The notes: generated by a model not told the origin, from the sequence alone. 64,000 nt of DNA from Gnetum montanum (GCA_015680685.1 MNCI01011044.1:219354-283353); one strand, 5' to 3'; positions 48,540 to 60,870 are shown, numbered from the stretch's first letter. Program-made: numbers and translations.

Positions 48540-49560
48540 TGGGGTACTCAAGAGACTTGGTTTGATGATGACGACATGCAGGATAGGAAAAATATTAAGA
48601 AGGTAATTAAGAGTCATAGAAAAAATATTGTTAAGGTATATAAATGCTTGATTAGAACCAAGAGAAGGAAATTTATTAGGTGTGTACACTATTAAGAAGG
48701 AACCTAAATAGTTTTTGCAAGGTTTTCATCATAAAGCCTCTTCATCTCTTCCTTTTTATTTTAAAGATATTTGCTCATTACAATAAGCTATTTGTAGGAC
48801 AAGATGATAATTTTACTACTATTGTATCACAAACACCTGTCCAATTTACTCTTGATGAAGTCACAAAGAATATTAAAAAGCTAACTTCTAGCAAACATGT
48901 AGACTTAGATGGTGTATATGTATAATTATTAAAGTGAGTAGAATTAGCTATTCATAGAGATATTTGGCATAATTAAACTCACCAATAAAGTAAGGTTTAA
49001 ATCAAAATTGGAAAAGTAGTAAAGATATCTTATTATATAAAAAGGATGAGAAACTTAATTTGAAAAATTATTGGATGATCATTGTAAGTAACATTTTTGG
49101 TAAGTTGTTAGGTACTCTACTAGAGAAGAGAATTAGTTCTTAGGTTGAAGATAACGAAGTCAAGGTAAGATGTTAAGAAGGTTTTAGGCAAAATAACTCA
49201 ACCATTGATCACTTAGTTACTCTTAGATACTACATGGAGCTTGTAAAAATGCCTAATAAAAAAAGTATTTATTCATTTATATGATTTTACAAATGCATAT
49301 TATTTAGTGATCCATACAAAACTATGGTTGTACTTGCATAAAATTGGCCTCCCTTCAAATTTTATTATAGCAACTCAAAGATTGTATGAGGAAGTTATTA
49401 TTGAAACTACAAACAACAATTCAGGATAAAAATTTCAATTCTATAGCAAAATTAGAGTTAAGTAGGGTTGTTCACTTTTCCTAACTCTCTTTTGTATTTT
49501 ATTGATAAAATATAGGAATGATTCTACAAAAGGAAAGATAGTCATTATAATACCTCTATT
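48540..49560 (+). pseudogene. Plant LINE reverse transcriptase, N-terminal and middle part
   Basis: Reads, with frameshifts, PVQFTLDEVTKNIKKLTSSK, LDGVYV, YIKKDEKLNLKNYWMIIVSN, FGKLLGTLLEKRISS, EGFRQNNSTIDHLVTL and KKSIYSFI-x-FYKC. This matches LINE RT order: (E/D)I..A+..+...K..G.DG, +PK.....+..+RPI+L.N..YK+++K.+..R+, Q.GF...R...D.+..., ++D..KA(F/Y)D. The RT copies element RNA at the nicked target. The catalytic FADD region and endonuclease are not seen. Orientation is opposite to the LINE pieces at 15-18 kb. Confidence 0.6.
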
Positions 49561-50059
49561 AATTATCTAAAAAATATCATACCAATAAGTAATAAAGATG
49601 CTACGAAACCCCAATGATCTAGATTTAACCTTGATTTACTAAATCAAAAGGGAGTTGTAAAATACATAAAAATTATTAATTAAGAGCATAAATATAGTAA
49701 ATTAATATAGCAGAAAAATTTTATCATACTTATATGTATAATTAAATAACATTATTTAGAGAAAATGTTGTATTTTCATAGCTTAAAATAGGTAGTTATA
49801 AAAAACTTTCGCTAGGATCTTTACATCAAAATGTAGTATGAGTCAAAATCCCTCAAACAAGAAAGATTATTATATTTCCCTCTTTATGGAGCATAAAGGG
49901 TCTAGACCAAAAGTCTTAGGTTATGGACTAGACAAAGGTTTCCAATAAAATATTCTAAATGTTTTAAAGTCTAGAATGACCAAAAAAATTTTCAAAAATC
50001 CAATGGAAATTTAAAAATCTAGAAGTCCAAAATTCCAAAAGAATGTATATTTTATCTCA
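49561..50059. other. AT-rich stretch, nothing recognised
   Basis: No domain or repeat structure. It joins the LINE fragment to the gag remnant on the right. Confidence 0.35.
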
Positions 50060-52360
50060 ACATCTTCAAAGGATAGGAACTTGGAGCACTATTGTATCTA
50101 AAAATAAACCATTTTTAGAATTTTGATTCTGAACCATTTGGTTGGAAAGCTGGTTGTAGGTTGACAGCCCTAGTAGCATTATGTTGTTGTGGTTGGGTTG
50201 GAATTTCATCCTACACAAATATAGCAAGAGGTAATTAGGTGGAGGGTGAAGGAGCATGAGCTAAAGGATGATAGGAATATGGGGTTTTCTCTCTAGTAGA
50301 TAGAGAATGAGTTCTATGATACTCTAGAAGGTAGTAGTAATGTTGAAAAGAAGCATGACTAAAAGAGTCATGTGAAGACATTGGTTATCAAACATAATAC
50401 CCATATGGATTTGGCAACCTATAAGGGTACTGCTACCTTAGTGGTGGCATCCCCCATGACTATGGATGTTGCCACTATTGGTATTTATCATATGGTTGTG
50501 ATGGAGATCCACTTGGATAATAAGATTATTGTTGTTGGTGGAATTGCCTTGGATTGCCTTGAGGATAAGGTAATCTCCTAGTTGCTTGCCTTCTTGGTAG
50601 TGTAGGGTTTAGTGCATACACCCCAGACTCTTGCATATGTGAAATGATAGGGTAACATCCTCTAGGACATTCATATTGATAGATGTCACATCCACCACCA
50701 TCTTATGATTCTTTCTCCATGACATCTTATACTATAGTGACTTTGCATTTACCCCTTTGGTAAGCATGTTTAGGTTCTTTCCGCCTCCTGTGGTTATGAT
50801 GACTACTCTACTCTCTTGATTTTTCTATGATCTTTAGAGTAGTTTGGAATTTTTCATCCACTAAATCCCACATTTTATTTACCTTTGCCAAACTTTCAGA
50901 CATAGATTTTTGGATCACCAAGGTCTTTCTATTCACCACCTCATCAACTGATGATTCCTCCTCATTGTTGCAAAATCATACCTCCCTTTTTGTAATGGAA
51001 GGATGCCTATTATATTTCTCAACACTTTCCTATTTCCTTAGCTCTCCTTCTTCTTTTGTTTCTTTCTCTATCAACCTTTGGATATAATGAGATCTAAGTT
51101 CCAATAGTCTTCCTTGGGCATAAACCCCAAGAGCTCTTCTCATTTTTGATCTGAGTCCATCTATGATGTGGTAAAATTATTCCCACTAAGAAAAAAATGG
51201 TTAGGACATTGGTGGAATCCAAGGGTTCATGTGTTCCTTTCTTTGATCCATGGATCTGCCTTTTTAGATTAGACACTTGAGAGTATGTTTGATATTTATT
51301 ATTAAATAGCTTTAACATTATACTCCACCTATGGATGAATTCCTGTTCCAAGGACTGATACCAATGTTTAGCTTCCTTGATGAGTATCCTAGGAAATAGC
51401 TTTAGTTCTTGCTAAATAGTTTTCAATATTTTGTAAGGCACATGCATCGTGAAAAGCTTGAAGATGTGTTTGTAGATCAGAGTTATATCCCCAGTCAAAT
51501 ATAGAAATATTGTTCATGTCAAGTCACTTGATCTGACTATCTTTCACATGCCTAGTTGGAATTTTCATTGCCTTTATAATATTTAGCATGCTTTGAGTTT
51601 CTAGCAAAGGTTCACCATCATCATTATTTCGATGATGCTTATGACGTCCTCTACTACCCCTTCATTCATGATAGGTCTAGTGACCATTATTGTCTTGTTG
51701 TTCACCTTAATCATGATTGTCCTTTAGGTGGTGTCTATCAAAACTAGAAGAGAAAGAAGAAGATGCAAAAGAAGAGGGAAAAGAGGAAGGAATACCATTT
51801 TCATGATGTTTGCCACCTCCTCTACACTTTTCATGGCCACGTTCATTAGCTTTCTTATCATCTTGATGCTTTCGTAAGCCCCTGTGTTGACTCCCACTTT
51901 TTCCTAAACCCAAATTGTTGATAGTGTACTAAAGCTTTAGGTTCAAGCCCCCATTACCAATATCAAGGGATGGAGAGTCTTCATGCTAAGAAATACCAAA
52001 GGGAGGATCCTTATTATCATTTTGTTTGAGCAAGATGTGAACTGTTTCCCCTTCACATCCTCATAGTGTTTCTCCTGGTCTCGATCTCTCTTACATTATG
52101 TTTTAGTGGGATGGTAGTCCCTGTAGTCATGGTCATGCACAACATACTCTTTTTTGAGATCTTGGATGCCCAACCTCCTAAGAGTTTGGAGCAGCATCCT
52201 GGGCATAGATTAATTAGGAGGCATTCCAATGTTATTGTATATATCTTGACACTGTAGTTATTCATCCTAATAAAAGATGAAGATGAAGTTAGGCACCTAC
52301 TCATTTGGATGAGTATAAACCACCCTGCATTCTTTAGGCATTGGCAGTTTAGTATCATTG
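50060..52360 (-). pseudogene. Athila-type gag, decayed
   Basis: Capsid domain at 51,351-51,094: MLKLFNNKYQTYSQVSNLKR then GTHEPLDSTNV, close to the 20.9 kb copy. Ser/Arg/His-rich region upstream at 51,913-51,707 (FPSSFASSSFSSSF, HH, DRHH). Proline/asparagine-rich tail at 50,540-50,060, with the same GGGGGATGCCACC block (reverse) at about 50,455. Followed on the right by its primer site and LTR. No pol on the left, where a LINE fragment lies. Confidence 0.7.
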
Positions 52361-52516
52361 TGCTTATCAGAAGAACGAATTTTGAAATTAAAATAAGTTA
52401 TCAGTGTGCTTAAATTATTATATTTATTTTTGGAATGATATTTAACCTTAGGGTTCATACAATGATGTTAATGATTTTTAGTATTCTTAGATAGCACACA
52501 TTTCAAACAAAAGGAA

Positions 52517-52535
52517 TCCCTAGAAATGGTGCTAA
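52517..52535 (-). other. Decayed primer-binding site
   Basis: The minus strand reads TTAGCACCATTTCTAGGGA. Four of five differences from the 19,621 site are G-to-A; one is G-to-T. Confidence 0.75.
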
Positions 52536-53386
52536 TGATGAGCAACAAATACCCTTATGCTCAACCATACAAATCACTAAGCATTCACACATGATCTAGT
52601 TGAATTCCATGGATTCTATGTCTTCCAATACACTAGCCTCTAGGAAGTGAACTTGCCCTAATAGTTATTTATTATCTTCCTAATTACAATTGTGATATGC
52701 AAAGGTATGGTTAAGTGTAATTGAAGCATATAATTTTTATTCTTTTTATATTTTATATTTTGGGTACTTAAAATAAAGGATGAAAGGAATGAAGTAATTT
52801 AATTGCTAACTTAACTTAACTAACTAACCTAACTAATCCTAACATAAGCATCTATTCCCACTTACCATACACAACTTGAACACGTTTAGCACTACTAGAT
52901 TACCAAACATTAAGCATTGCTAGGATTACCAAGTGCCAAGTGTATGATTGAAGTGGTTGTACTTATGTGCTTAATTAATTGCTACATAATCTAGCTTTGT
53001 TTAGCCTAATTAATTATTTAATTACTTAAATCATTAAAGAAAATTCCATAAATCATGAAATGCATGAATAAATAATTAATCTATTTCAAAGTGCCACAAG
53101 GTTTATCAAAAAGCTCATATTTATTGCTACACACACTATTGTGCTTAGGTACAACAGTGCTTAAATAAAGATTTGTACACTCTTGGTTCCTACTATGGGC
53201 ACTTAAAAGAATATTCTAACTTCCAAATGATAAAACTGCAAGAGATTTGCTACAACTATGACAAGACATGCCATAAACATGGTGGGTGAGCACATATTTA
53301 TAGGCAAAAACAAACACTACATCAATGGGGCCATGTCAATGCATCAAATCATGTGTTGATGAGGCCCAGTCAATGTAGTCAATCCA
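52536..53386 (-). mobile_element. Athila-type 5' LTR, about 850 bp
   Basis: The left end TGATGAG directly follows the primer site. U5 matches the 19.5-19.62 kb LTR in reverse (CAACAAATACCCTTATGCTC, AACCATAC). Reverse TATA at 53,295-53,302 (TATTTATA), then the TATA-adjacent array of CATCAATGGGGCCATGTC and GTGTTGATGAGGCCCAGTC words (53,311-53,386). The right end is approximate. Confidence 0.65.
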
Positions 53387-53449
53387 TGATTGAGATGGTG
53401 TCTTTATTTAAATGAATTATACTTGTACATAGTTTATGGAAATAATAAA

Positions 53450-53760
53450 GGTTGAGATTGTTTTCCATCATTGTATCATTATCTTAGTTCTCTTTGTTCA
53501 CTTAGCATAATTTTTAATATTTTCCTAGCTTAGCACTTTATTTTTCTAAAGTGCTTTACTTTACATGTTATCAGTAAGATGGATATAACTGGTTTCTAGC
53601 ACTAAGTGTAGTTTTCTAGTAACCCAGTAGTAGCATTGCTTAGTTCATGTAATAGTAATTCTAGTTGGTAATCCCAACAATAACTATTATGGTGAACTCT
53701 AGATTGGTATACTACCTAAAATTACTAACAATTGAATTTACTAAATGGTGAATAATCGAA
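53450..53760 (+). mobile_element. Possible Athila-type LTR fragment
   Basis: AACTGGTTTCTAGCACTAAG and CTAGTAACCCAGTAGTAGCA resemble the U5 part at 61,340-61,460. Weak match. Confidence 0.3.
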
Positions 53761-54719
53761 GTTAAAGATAAATATTTGATGTGTTATCAAAATGATATTC
53801 TTAGAAAAAGAATCCTACCTAAAAGAACTCTAGAACAAGAGCCACTAATAAGTATACTCTACACATAAAGTAGATAGTGTCTAGTATTAATCTATGAATT
53901 TTCATGCTAATTATCATAGAAGAAACATGAAAATTTCATAAGACTATCAATATTTTATGTAATTTATAGTTAAAAGCTACTCTATGGATAATAAGCTATG
54001 AGCTACATAAACTAGAGAAATATGATTTATAACAGTACACATAGTAAATTAGGTGGAATTAAAATTCAAGAATTTTTTTAAAAGTAAAAGTCTAGGACAT
54101 TATCTCATTATCATATCTACAATATAGTCTTACATTACATCATCCTTGCTATTGTTCATCTTTAGTTCTTTGCCATAGAATACTTCACCCCAACTTTATA
54201 GATTGGATAACATATAACATATTGATATTTGCAGATTTACTTTGGTTACTTTAACTCTCTTACTTGGGGCTCTCACACTTTGCTAATTTTCTGTAATTAA
54301 TGTTTCTTACTAAGAACCTCTACCTATTTTAATTCATCTTATTATGTATATTGCATCTATTTGTCTTTAGTTAGATGTATTTTACTATTTCTATTTTCTT
54401 CTTGAATAGTTCTTTATGTGCATTGCATCATGTTCTTTTTATATTTTGATGTAGGGATATTAAGTGTCAATTTAAGTATGGTTTTGAGCTAAATTATTCA
54501 AGAATTATCTAATTCCCTAAGAACCATGCCAACCTTTGATATCAAGGCATTGGTTTAGAGCATTTAAGCATTTCATCCTACTTGTTTAATATTTATCATA
54601 CTTGGATAGTGCCTAGATTTGAGCAATTTTGTTTATTATGCATTGTAATTATACGGATTGTGATAGATGTACAATTATATGACTAAAATATTGACTCAAT
54701 AATTTGAAAAATATCACTT
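53761..54719. other. AT-rich stretch, nothing recognised
   Basis: No LTR or primer site found for the Ty3-type gag that follows. Confidence 0.35.
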
Positions 54720-55830
54720 CCAAGAGGAAATTAGTTCATGATCTCAATAAAAATATGGAAGATCTAAAAGATACTTTCAAGATGATGGTAGATAGCCTAG
54801 AATAATTGGATACCAAACTTGATGCTAATGTAGGTCTATCTAATAGGAAAATTGATGATGATTATTATTTTTGACATGAAGGTAAAAGAGAATGTGAATA
54901 TGTGAGAAGATGATGAGAAATTTATGTAGTTAACCCATGGAAGTACTAGATTTCAAGCTCTAAGTGTTCAAACAAGGTAGAATCCTAGTCCTCAACATAT
55001 CTTAAAGGGTTTTATTAGTTGCTCATTCATCTAGGTTAAGTTCATCAAGATATTTTAGGCTAGATGAAGAAGATAAAGCAATACTTATAAGGGCATTTAG
55101 AAATGCAACAAGACTTCTATATGAGAAAATAAAGTTCTTCAATAGAACTAATCCCTCACATGCATTTGATTCATGATTAAAGACCTTGAATAAATACTTT
55201 GACTTGGAGGAGATACCAAATGATGTAAGGCTACTTATTGTTGATTTAGAAATTAAAAAAATGAATTTTATTTTATGGAAGAAGGATTCTTAAGACTTAT
55301 ACATGAAAAACAAGACCTATGTTAGAGAATGGCCAATCATGCATTAAATATTGTTGTAGAAATATGAGTAATCCAAGAAAAAATAAGAATATACTATTAA
55401 GCTCAATAATCTTAGACAAGGTAAGAAGTATTTGAAGGACTTATAACTTGAATTTTTCCAATCTTTTAATTAGTAAAAGGTAAACTACAGTAAGTATGAG
55501 CAGACCTCGATATTTCTTAAAGTATTGGAGCTACACTATCAGCAAAAGTTAATCTTTTATGAGCTTCAAATCATAGATAAGGCTATGGAAGCCAGAACAA
55601 GGGATCATCCAAGGTTAAGAAAAAGAGACCCAAATGCTAGAGAGAATCCAAATCCAAAGAAACTAAGTAAGATCACAAAGAGTAGAATCATGACAAAGAG
55701 GCGAAGGAAGATAAAGGTAAAACCAAAGGAGACCTAAGTAAGGGAGGTGAGGATTTCAAGAAATATAATGCTTCTAAACTTTAATGCTTCATGTGTGATG
55801 AAATTAGGTGCAATAAATGAAAGTGTTTAG
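54720..55830 (+). pseudogene. Ty3/Gypsy gag (not Athila/Tat type)
   Basis: Around 55,130-55,250 the reading FNRTNPSHAFDS, LKTLNKYFDLEEIPNDVRLL follows the gag pattern F.G.....W+..++.YF....I.....R+..A...+. A Lys/Arg-rich segment (55,560-55,737) and a Cys-containing remnant (CDEIRCNK, about 55,795) follow, as expected for the nucleocapsid end. Stops interrupt the capsid part. PR and RT on the same strand come next. Confidence 0.55.
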
Positions 55831-55979
55831 TTTAAAAGACCATAAAAAGGGAGTTCAAATCATGGAGAATGAAGGGTAATCATATAAAGCTTCACAAAGA
55901 GGTAACCCTAATGTTTCTATGACTGAAATGAATTTATTCATAAAAAATGTAAATATAAGGGATAATTAAAATATAAAAT

Positions 55980-56150
55980 TCTTGTTTAAAATTGGGTTTA
56001 GATGTCTTAAGACTGGTGCCTCAAGAGTGGGGAAAGGATTCATATTTTAATTAATGGGGATGCTTCAGAAAATATCCTTTTTCTAGGGAATTTTCTTGAT
56101 TTGGGCTAATGACTTATTCTCATCCTAGACCATACAAAATACATTGGTTC
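55980..56150 (+). pseudogene. Ty3/Gypsy aspartic protease remnant
   Basis: ILINGDASENILFLGNFLDL near 56,035-56,095 resembles (I/V)LIDSGAS.NF+S...+..LGL. The catalytic DSG is now NGD. The protease would cleave the polyprotein. Confidence 0.5.
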
Positions 56151-56689
56151 TTAAAATATTTCTCTCAAGATGTAAGAGAATAATGTGTTTTTTATTTTAA
56201 AATTTCTAACTATTTAATTATGTTATTTATGATGTCTTGATAATTGATTATGCTCATGTGATATTGGTAAGACCTTCGAATTTTGACAGTGATATCAAAT
56301 TTAACAATGCCAAGAATGTATGATCAATTGCCAAATAAGATAGAATTCATGAATTAATTCGAGTGACAACTATGCAAGTGAGAAATTAGTCCTCAAGAAG
56401 TGCATCGTTAATACTTCTTTCCAAGATGGAATACATCAAGGAACATGAAGTTATTCTTAGATTTATAACAGTATCTAAAATTATGCTATGCATTGTTGAA
56501 CAATGTAATATTTCAATAGTAGTTAAAACAATTTCCAAATATCTTCAAGGGAAAATTATATGATTTTCCATCAATGATGAAATTTTAGTAACAAATTGAC
56601 TTTATAATAAGGGCCATGATTCAAAATGAAAGGACATATTAAATGATACTAAATTGAAGGATAGAATTGCAAAGGTAAGTAGAGAATCT

Positions 56690-57010
56690 AATTACAAATG
56701 GCTTTGTAAGAAAACCCATTTCACCTTGTGTTATTCTAGTAGTACTAGTTCCTAAGAAGGAAAGTGAAGAATGGAGGATGTGCATTGACTCAAAAAAAGT
56801 GAATAGGATGATGGTGATGTATCATTTTCCAATTTCAAGAATTGATGATATTCTTGATGATCTTACTATTGGCAACCATTTGGGACCACCAATGTTTGGA
56901 CTTCTATCTCATGCCCTAGATCACAGGAAATGAAGGTGTTCTTTCAAATAGGGTTTAGCTACTTGTTGGTCTTTGGAAACACCAAGGCCAAAATACCTTC
57001 ACATAAACTC
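56690..57010 (+). pseudogene. Ty3/Gypsy RT, first part, split by an insertion
   Basis: ISPCVILVVLVPKKE then EEWRMCIDSKKVNRMMVMYH, FPISRIDDILDDL is the fingers/palm start of Ty3-type RT (SP..SPV++V.KK....R.C+DYR.LN..T...+P+P.I...+D.L). The domain continues only at 59,870. The insertion point lies at about 56,880-57,010. Confidence 0.75.
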
Positions 57011-57019
57011 ATTGATTAT

Positions 57020-58200
57020 AGAAAAAACTAAGCACGAGTGTGTGTCTACTGTTATGAATGTTGTAATACTTGGGTTTATATATGATACTATAACTAACTA
57101 TCATAAATGAAATTTAGCTAACTTTGTTGAATACTATGAGTCATTAAAAATTCCTATTTTTTCAAGTCACGTAGTCTATATAGCCCTTATAGTACGCTAC
57201 TTGAAACACATAAAATTTCACAAAAATGTTTGAGCACAATTCTACTAATCTAGTCCTAATTTCTCCCAGAGAGAAAACTCCATAAGAAAACTAGAAATAG
57301 AGTGAGATTCAATGGATATTAGAAAGAGAAGAGAAAAGAAAGTATATTTTTCTAAAACCTCAAATAGTTAGACAAGATAAATCAAACATGATGAAACAAT
57401 TCACAATAAAGCTATTCTAATTCAATATAAGCATTACAAATTATCCAAACGCCCTAGTCCAACAAGAAATTTTGTAAAGATACTCTTCTTAAACTACCAA
57501 AACCCTTTAAAATGAAATTGAAATTCTAACAATTGCAAAATTGAAATTCTCTGGCAATAAACTTTTAAAAAATGAAACCCTTTCAAGTAAGTCAAAGTAT
57601 TAAAGACTTTCTAGATCCTCTAAACTCAAACAGGTAATTTCATAAATACATTATTATTAAATTACTCAAGATGCTCTTATAAGTCAAGATAAGCTCTTAA
57701 ATGACAAATCTAATAAAAGTCTTGTATTGGAAAAAAAATCTATAAGAGCAATTTAGAAAATCGTAAAATTAAATACTTAACAGAATACTATCTAAACCAT
57801 TAGCTATGAAACTGAGACAAAATGAGAAGAAAAAAACCCACATGATTAAAAGAAAGCAACTAAATTGATGCCTTTAGCAAGCCTTACTTTACAATCTTCA
57901 ATCTATTTCTTCTTGATCTCCCACCAACCCCTTTCATTCTACCCTTGAAGCTCTTTTTATAGTGACTTTAGGGTAGTTATAATCATCATAAGAAGTTAAG
58001 GGTAGTTACAACCACCATAGAGACTAAGAAGCTATAGTTGACAAGTGTCCTATTTGATGGTTACAACATCATGAGAAATTAAAATTTGATTGCAACTACT
58101 AAAGGAAGTTACAACCACCATAGTAGTTAGTTATAACTACCATAGATATTAAAAAATTATAATTGATACTTGTTTCATATATATAGAATATTGAACAACT
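57020..58200 (-). mobile_element. LTR-like promoter inserted in the Ty3 RT
   Basis: On the minus strand, an array of CTATGGTGGTTGTAACT words (58,150-57,970) runs up to a TATA box CTATAAAAAG (57,962-57,952) and then a long A/T-rich leader. This is the same order as in the Athila LTRs. No primer site or LTR end was identified; it may be a solo LTR. Confidence 0.4.
58003..58150 (-). promoter_or_regulatory. Array of GTTACAACCACCATAG motifs upstream of TATA
   Basis: Copies, exact or diverged, lie at about 57,973, 58,002, 58,059, 58,107 and 58,131. They end close to the reverse TATA box at 57,952-57,962. Confidence 0.6.
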
Positions 58201-58288
58201 ATCCCATAAATTACTTTTTTTAATTGATAATTTTTATTTATTATTTTTAAAAAGGAAATACTAATATAATTCTCATCAAATTCCATAC

Positions 58289-58680
58289 TTATAGTGAAAT
58301 CATCATTCTTAGGCAAAGCCTCTCTGACAAGCAACCATAGCGGTAGGGTGTACTCCCTCTCCTTCGTATAGAGGTGATCATCCATGTGTGAGTTTCCTTC
58401 AAAGTGACTATCAATTCATGGGTATCAAAAAACCTGAATTTGTATGTTTTAAATACAATCATGTCTCTCTTCACACATGTAGGAACTAAAAACATATGGT
58501 TCTCCCTTTCATTTTCTGAAATGGTTTCTGAACAAGAAGAAAAAGAATCTCTGATGCAGTAGTGATATCTCATATTGTGGGCTATAACCCCGAAAACATT
58601 AGCAGAGCTTACTTTGAATCCTATGATGGTACATAACTCAGGATGTTTGTCTTTTTCATGCTCAAATTACAGATGCACAA
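58289..58680 (-). pseudogene. Unrecognised minus-strand coding relic
   Basis: A single frame is open from about 58,672 to 58,289: FEHEKDKHPELCTIIGFKVS, then SSCSETISENERENHMFLVP, YKFRFFDTHELIVTL. Compared with its surroundings it looks like genuine protein. The alternation of hydrophobic and charged residues resembles beta-rich C-terminal domains of plant TIR-NBS-LRR proteins, but no diagnostic motif is present. I do not assign a function. Confidence 0.3.
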
Positions 58681-58895
58681 CAACAACCATCCACACATAG
58701 GCATCTTGAAATGAACAAAACGTACGTGTAGATTCAATGAAGAAAAATCTACAACATGGCTCCATAAATTTTTCATGCTCATGCATTGTAACCAGTGCTT
58801 CAAAATATATTTTTAAATGAAGAAGATCATCATGATTTCATGATACTATCGTACCATCTCACATGACCAAAATAAGGTATTGAATCATGGAGATT

Positions 58896-59165
58896 CTAGA
58901 GTTCCAAATGCTCAAACATCTTGTTGAGGTTTTGAGCATTGTCATCCTCCACCTCATTACAAAACCATTTCCAAAACCAGTGCCTTGGCCAAATCAAAGT
59001 CATCTCTTCAATGGATAGATTCATGGTTTCAGGTAGCATCAAATATATGTATAGTATCATCATCACTAGGAAGGCCAAAAATAACAAAAATAGACCATAC
59101 TTGAGATGGCACAGAGACAGTAGAAATAGTTGTGCCACTGTAAATGTGATAAGCCCTATCATCCT
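58896..59165 (-). pseudogene. Sugar transport protein (STP/monosaccharide transporter) C-terminal fragment
   Basis: The minus strand reads LITFTVAQLFLLSLCHLKYG, LFLLFLAFLVMMILYIYLM, LPETMNLSIEEMTLIWPRHW, FWKWF, then an acidic tail and a stop. This is the last two membrane helices plus the family signature of plant H+/hexose symporters (CH.KFGLF.FF...V..M..F+...LPETKG+PIEEM..+W..HWFW.+F). About 90 of some 510 residues remain, and no upstream exon is found. The longer open frame to 59,354 does not look like STP. It sits inside the insertion that splits the Ty3 RT, so it was carried in or captured. A full transporter would import hexoses across the plasma membrane; this fragment cannot. Confidence 0.7.
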
Positions 59166-59359
59166 ACCCTTATTATGAGCCTTGAAAATTATGCCAAAGA
59201 CAAGAAGAGTCTTTACCATCTTCATGTGATTTAGATTTAGAACAAGTACTTTAGTTTTCATGATACAATATGAACTTGATTTGACATTTGAATTCGAAGC
59301 ACTCACACCAACATTCCCATGCTTCAATTTCAATACCATTTTGAAATATTCCAACTATT

Positions 59360-59860
59360 CTTGATTTATACATTACTGTAATTTATTTGAGATGAATTAT
59401 CCCCATTTTCTCATATGCAACTATGTTTGAGCAGAAGTAAATATATTGTGTAAAAATGTACATGTGACCCTGAAGAAGAATATTGTTCTGAACTACATAG
59501 TTGAATTCTCTTATCAGCATCTATTAGAGAGTGGGGCCTAAGAGAAACCCTTCTAGAATGCCAATTTTAACAAAGGCGATGCCATCACACTTTCCAAGGA
59601 ACCCATATGTCTTCTCTTTCTACAAATACATTCCAATGAGCCAACTTGAGAACCACTAGTTTATGATTCTTGAGAAAGTCATGAAATTAATCATTCAAAT
59701 GCTATGCTACAAGAGCACGTCTTCCATAGTGCCATTTTTAAAAATATATTACTCCTTCTAAAGTACTACAACCTCATAAAGCCTACTCAATGGAATGGTA
59801 GAAATGTTCCAACACTAACCTATGTAGAAATATTTATAAAAATTTAATTGGATATCCTCA
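59360..59860. other. Insertion right flank, nothing recognised
   Basis: No motif on either strand until RT sequence resumes at about 59,870. Confidence 0.35.
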
Positions 59861-59869
59861 AATTATAAT

Positions 59870-60780
59870 AAGATTGAGTGATGAATGGAATATAACATTC
59901 AACAATCTAAATGAATTATGATGTCATTTGACATGACAATTACCATTGCTACATTCATGAGATTGATGCATGATGTGCTCACGAACTTGATTAAAAGATA
60001 TTACATAATTTTCTATGGTGATATCTTAATGTACAATTGTAATAATAATGAGAATATTGATCATTTAAGAAAATAATGACAAAAATTTTATGAGGCATAA
60101 TTCGTGATTAACACCAAGAAATAAAAATTCATAAAGAAAGAAATCATATACTTGGAACATGTAATTTCTAAAACTAAAGTGTAGATGAATGTAAGTTAAG
60201 AACTATAAGAAAGATGCCTACTTCAAATAAATGTTAGTGAGATACATTCATTTCCTATATCAGTTGGATTCTATATAAGGTTCATTAGGAACTTCAATGG
60301 AATTTCATTATCTATGTTTGCTTTCTTGAAGAAGAATTAGATCTTTAGGTAAGATAATAAGATGAAAGAAAGTTTTGATATATTTAAGGAAAATATTAAA
60401 AGTCCATACTTGTATCTCCAAATTTTGACAAACTCTTTCAAGTAGAGATGAATGCTACTAGGGCAGCAATTGGAGGAGTTTTGTCCCAAGAAGATAATAC
60501 ACGTATATTTTTCTAAAAAGCTCAATGGATCAAGGTAGAAATATAGTGTTTATAAAAAATAATTGTATGTTATCCTTTAGGACATAAAATATTGAAGATG
60601 TTATCTTTTTTCCAAGAAATCTTTATTGATAATTAATCACAAAGCATTGAAATTCTTGAAATTCCAAAAGAATTAAATTTGAATGAAAATTATATGACGT
60701 AGGTGGAAGAATTACAATAACTCAATTTTGTTTTGAAGAACAAGAGGAGAAAGAGTAGTGTACTTACTACTACATTATTG
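59870..60780 (+). pseudogene. Ty3/Gypsy RT (second part) and RNase H
   Basis: Resumes with DEWNITFNNLNEL (usual DEWKTAFKT...GLYEW), a TFMRLMNDVL-like segment and RYYIIFYGDILMYN (about 59,996-60,040), where the catalytic YxDD is YGD. Then comes the thumb/connection (YLEHVISKT, RFIRNFNGIS). RNase H at 60,430-60,560 (FEVEMNATRAAIGGVLSQE) has its DAS motif changed. Sequence decays at about 60,780, before any integrase. Confidence 0.7.
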
Positions 60781-60870
60781 ATAGTGCATGTTGTGAATTT
60801 CATTCCTCCTCAAGTAGAAGGTATGAATTTTTTTTCTCATTTATACAATGATGATAATGATTTTTGATAG

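Noticed and set aside
58896-59354. Intact 152-residue membrane protein
   Set aside because: Only the last ~90 residues match the sugar-transporter family; the start is arbitrary frame extension.
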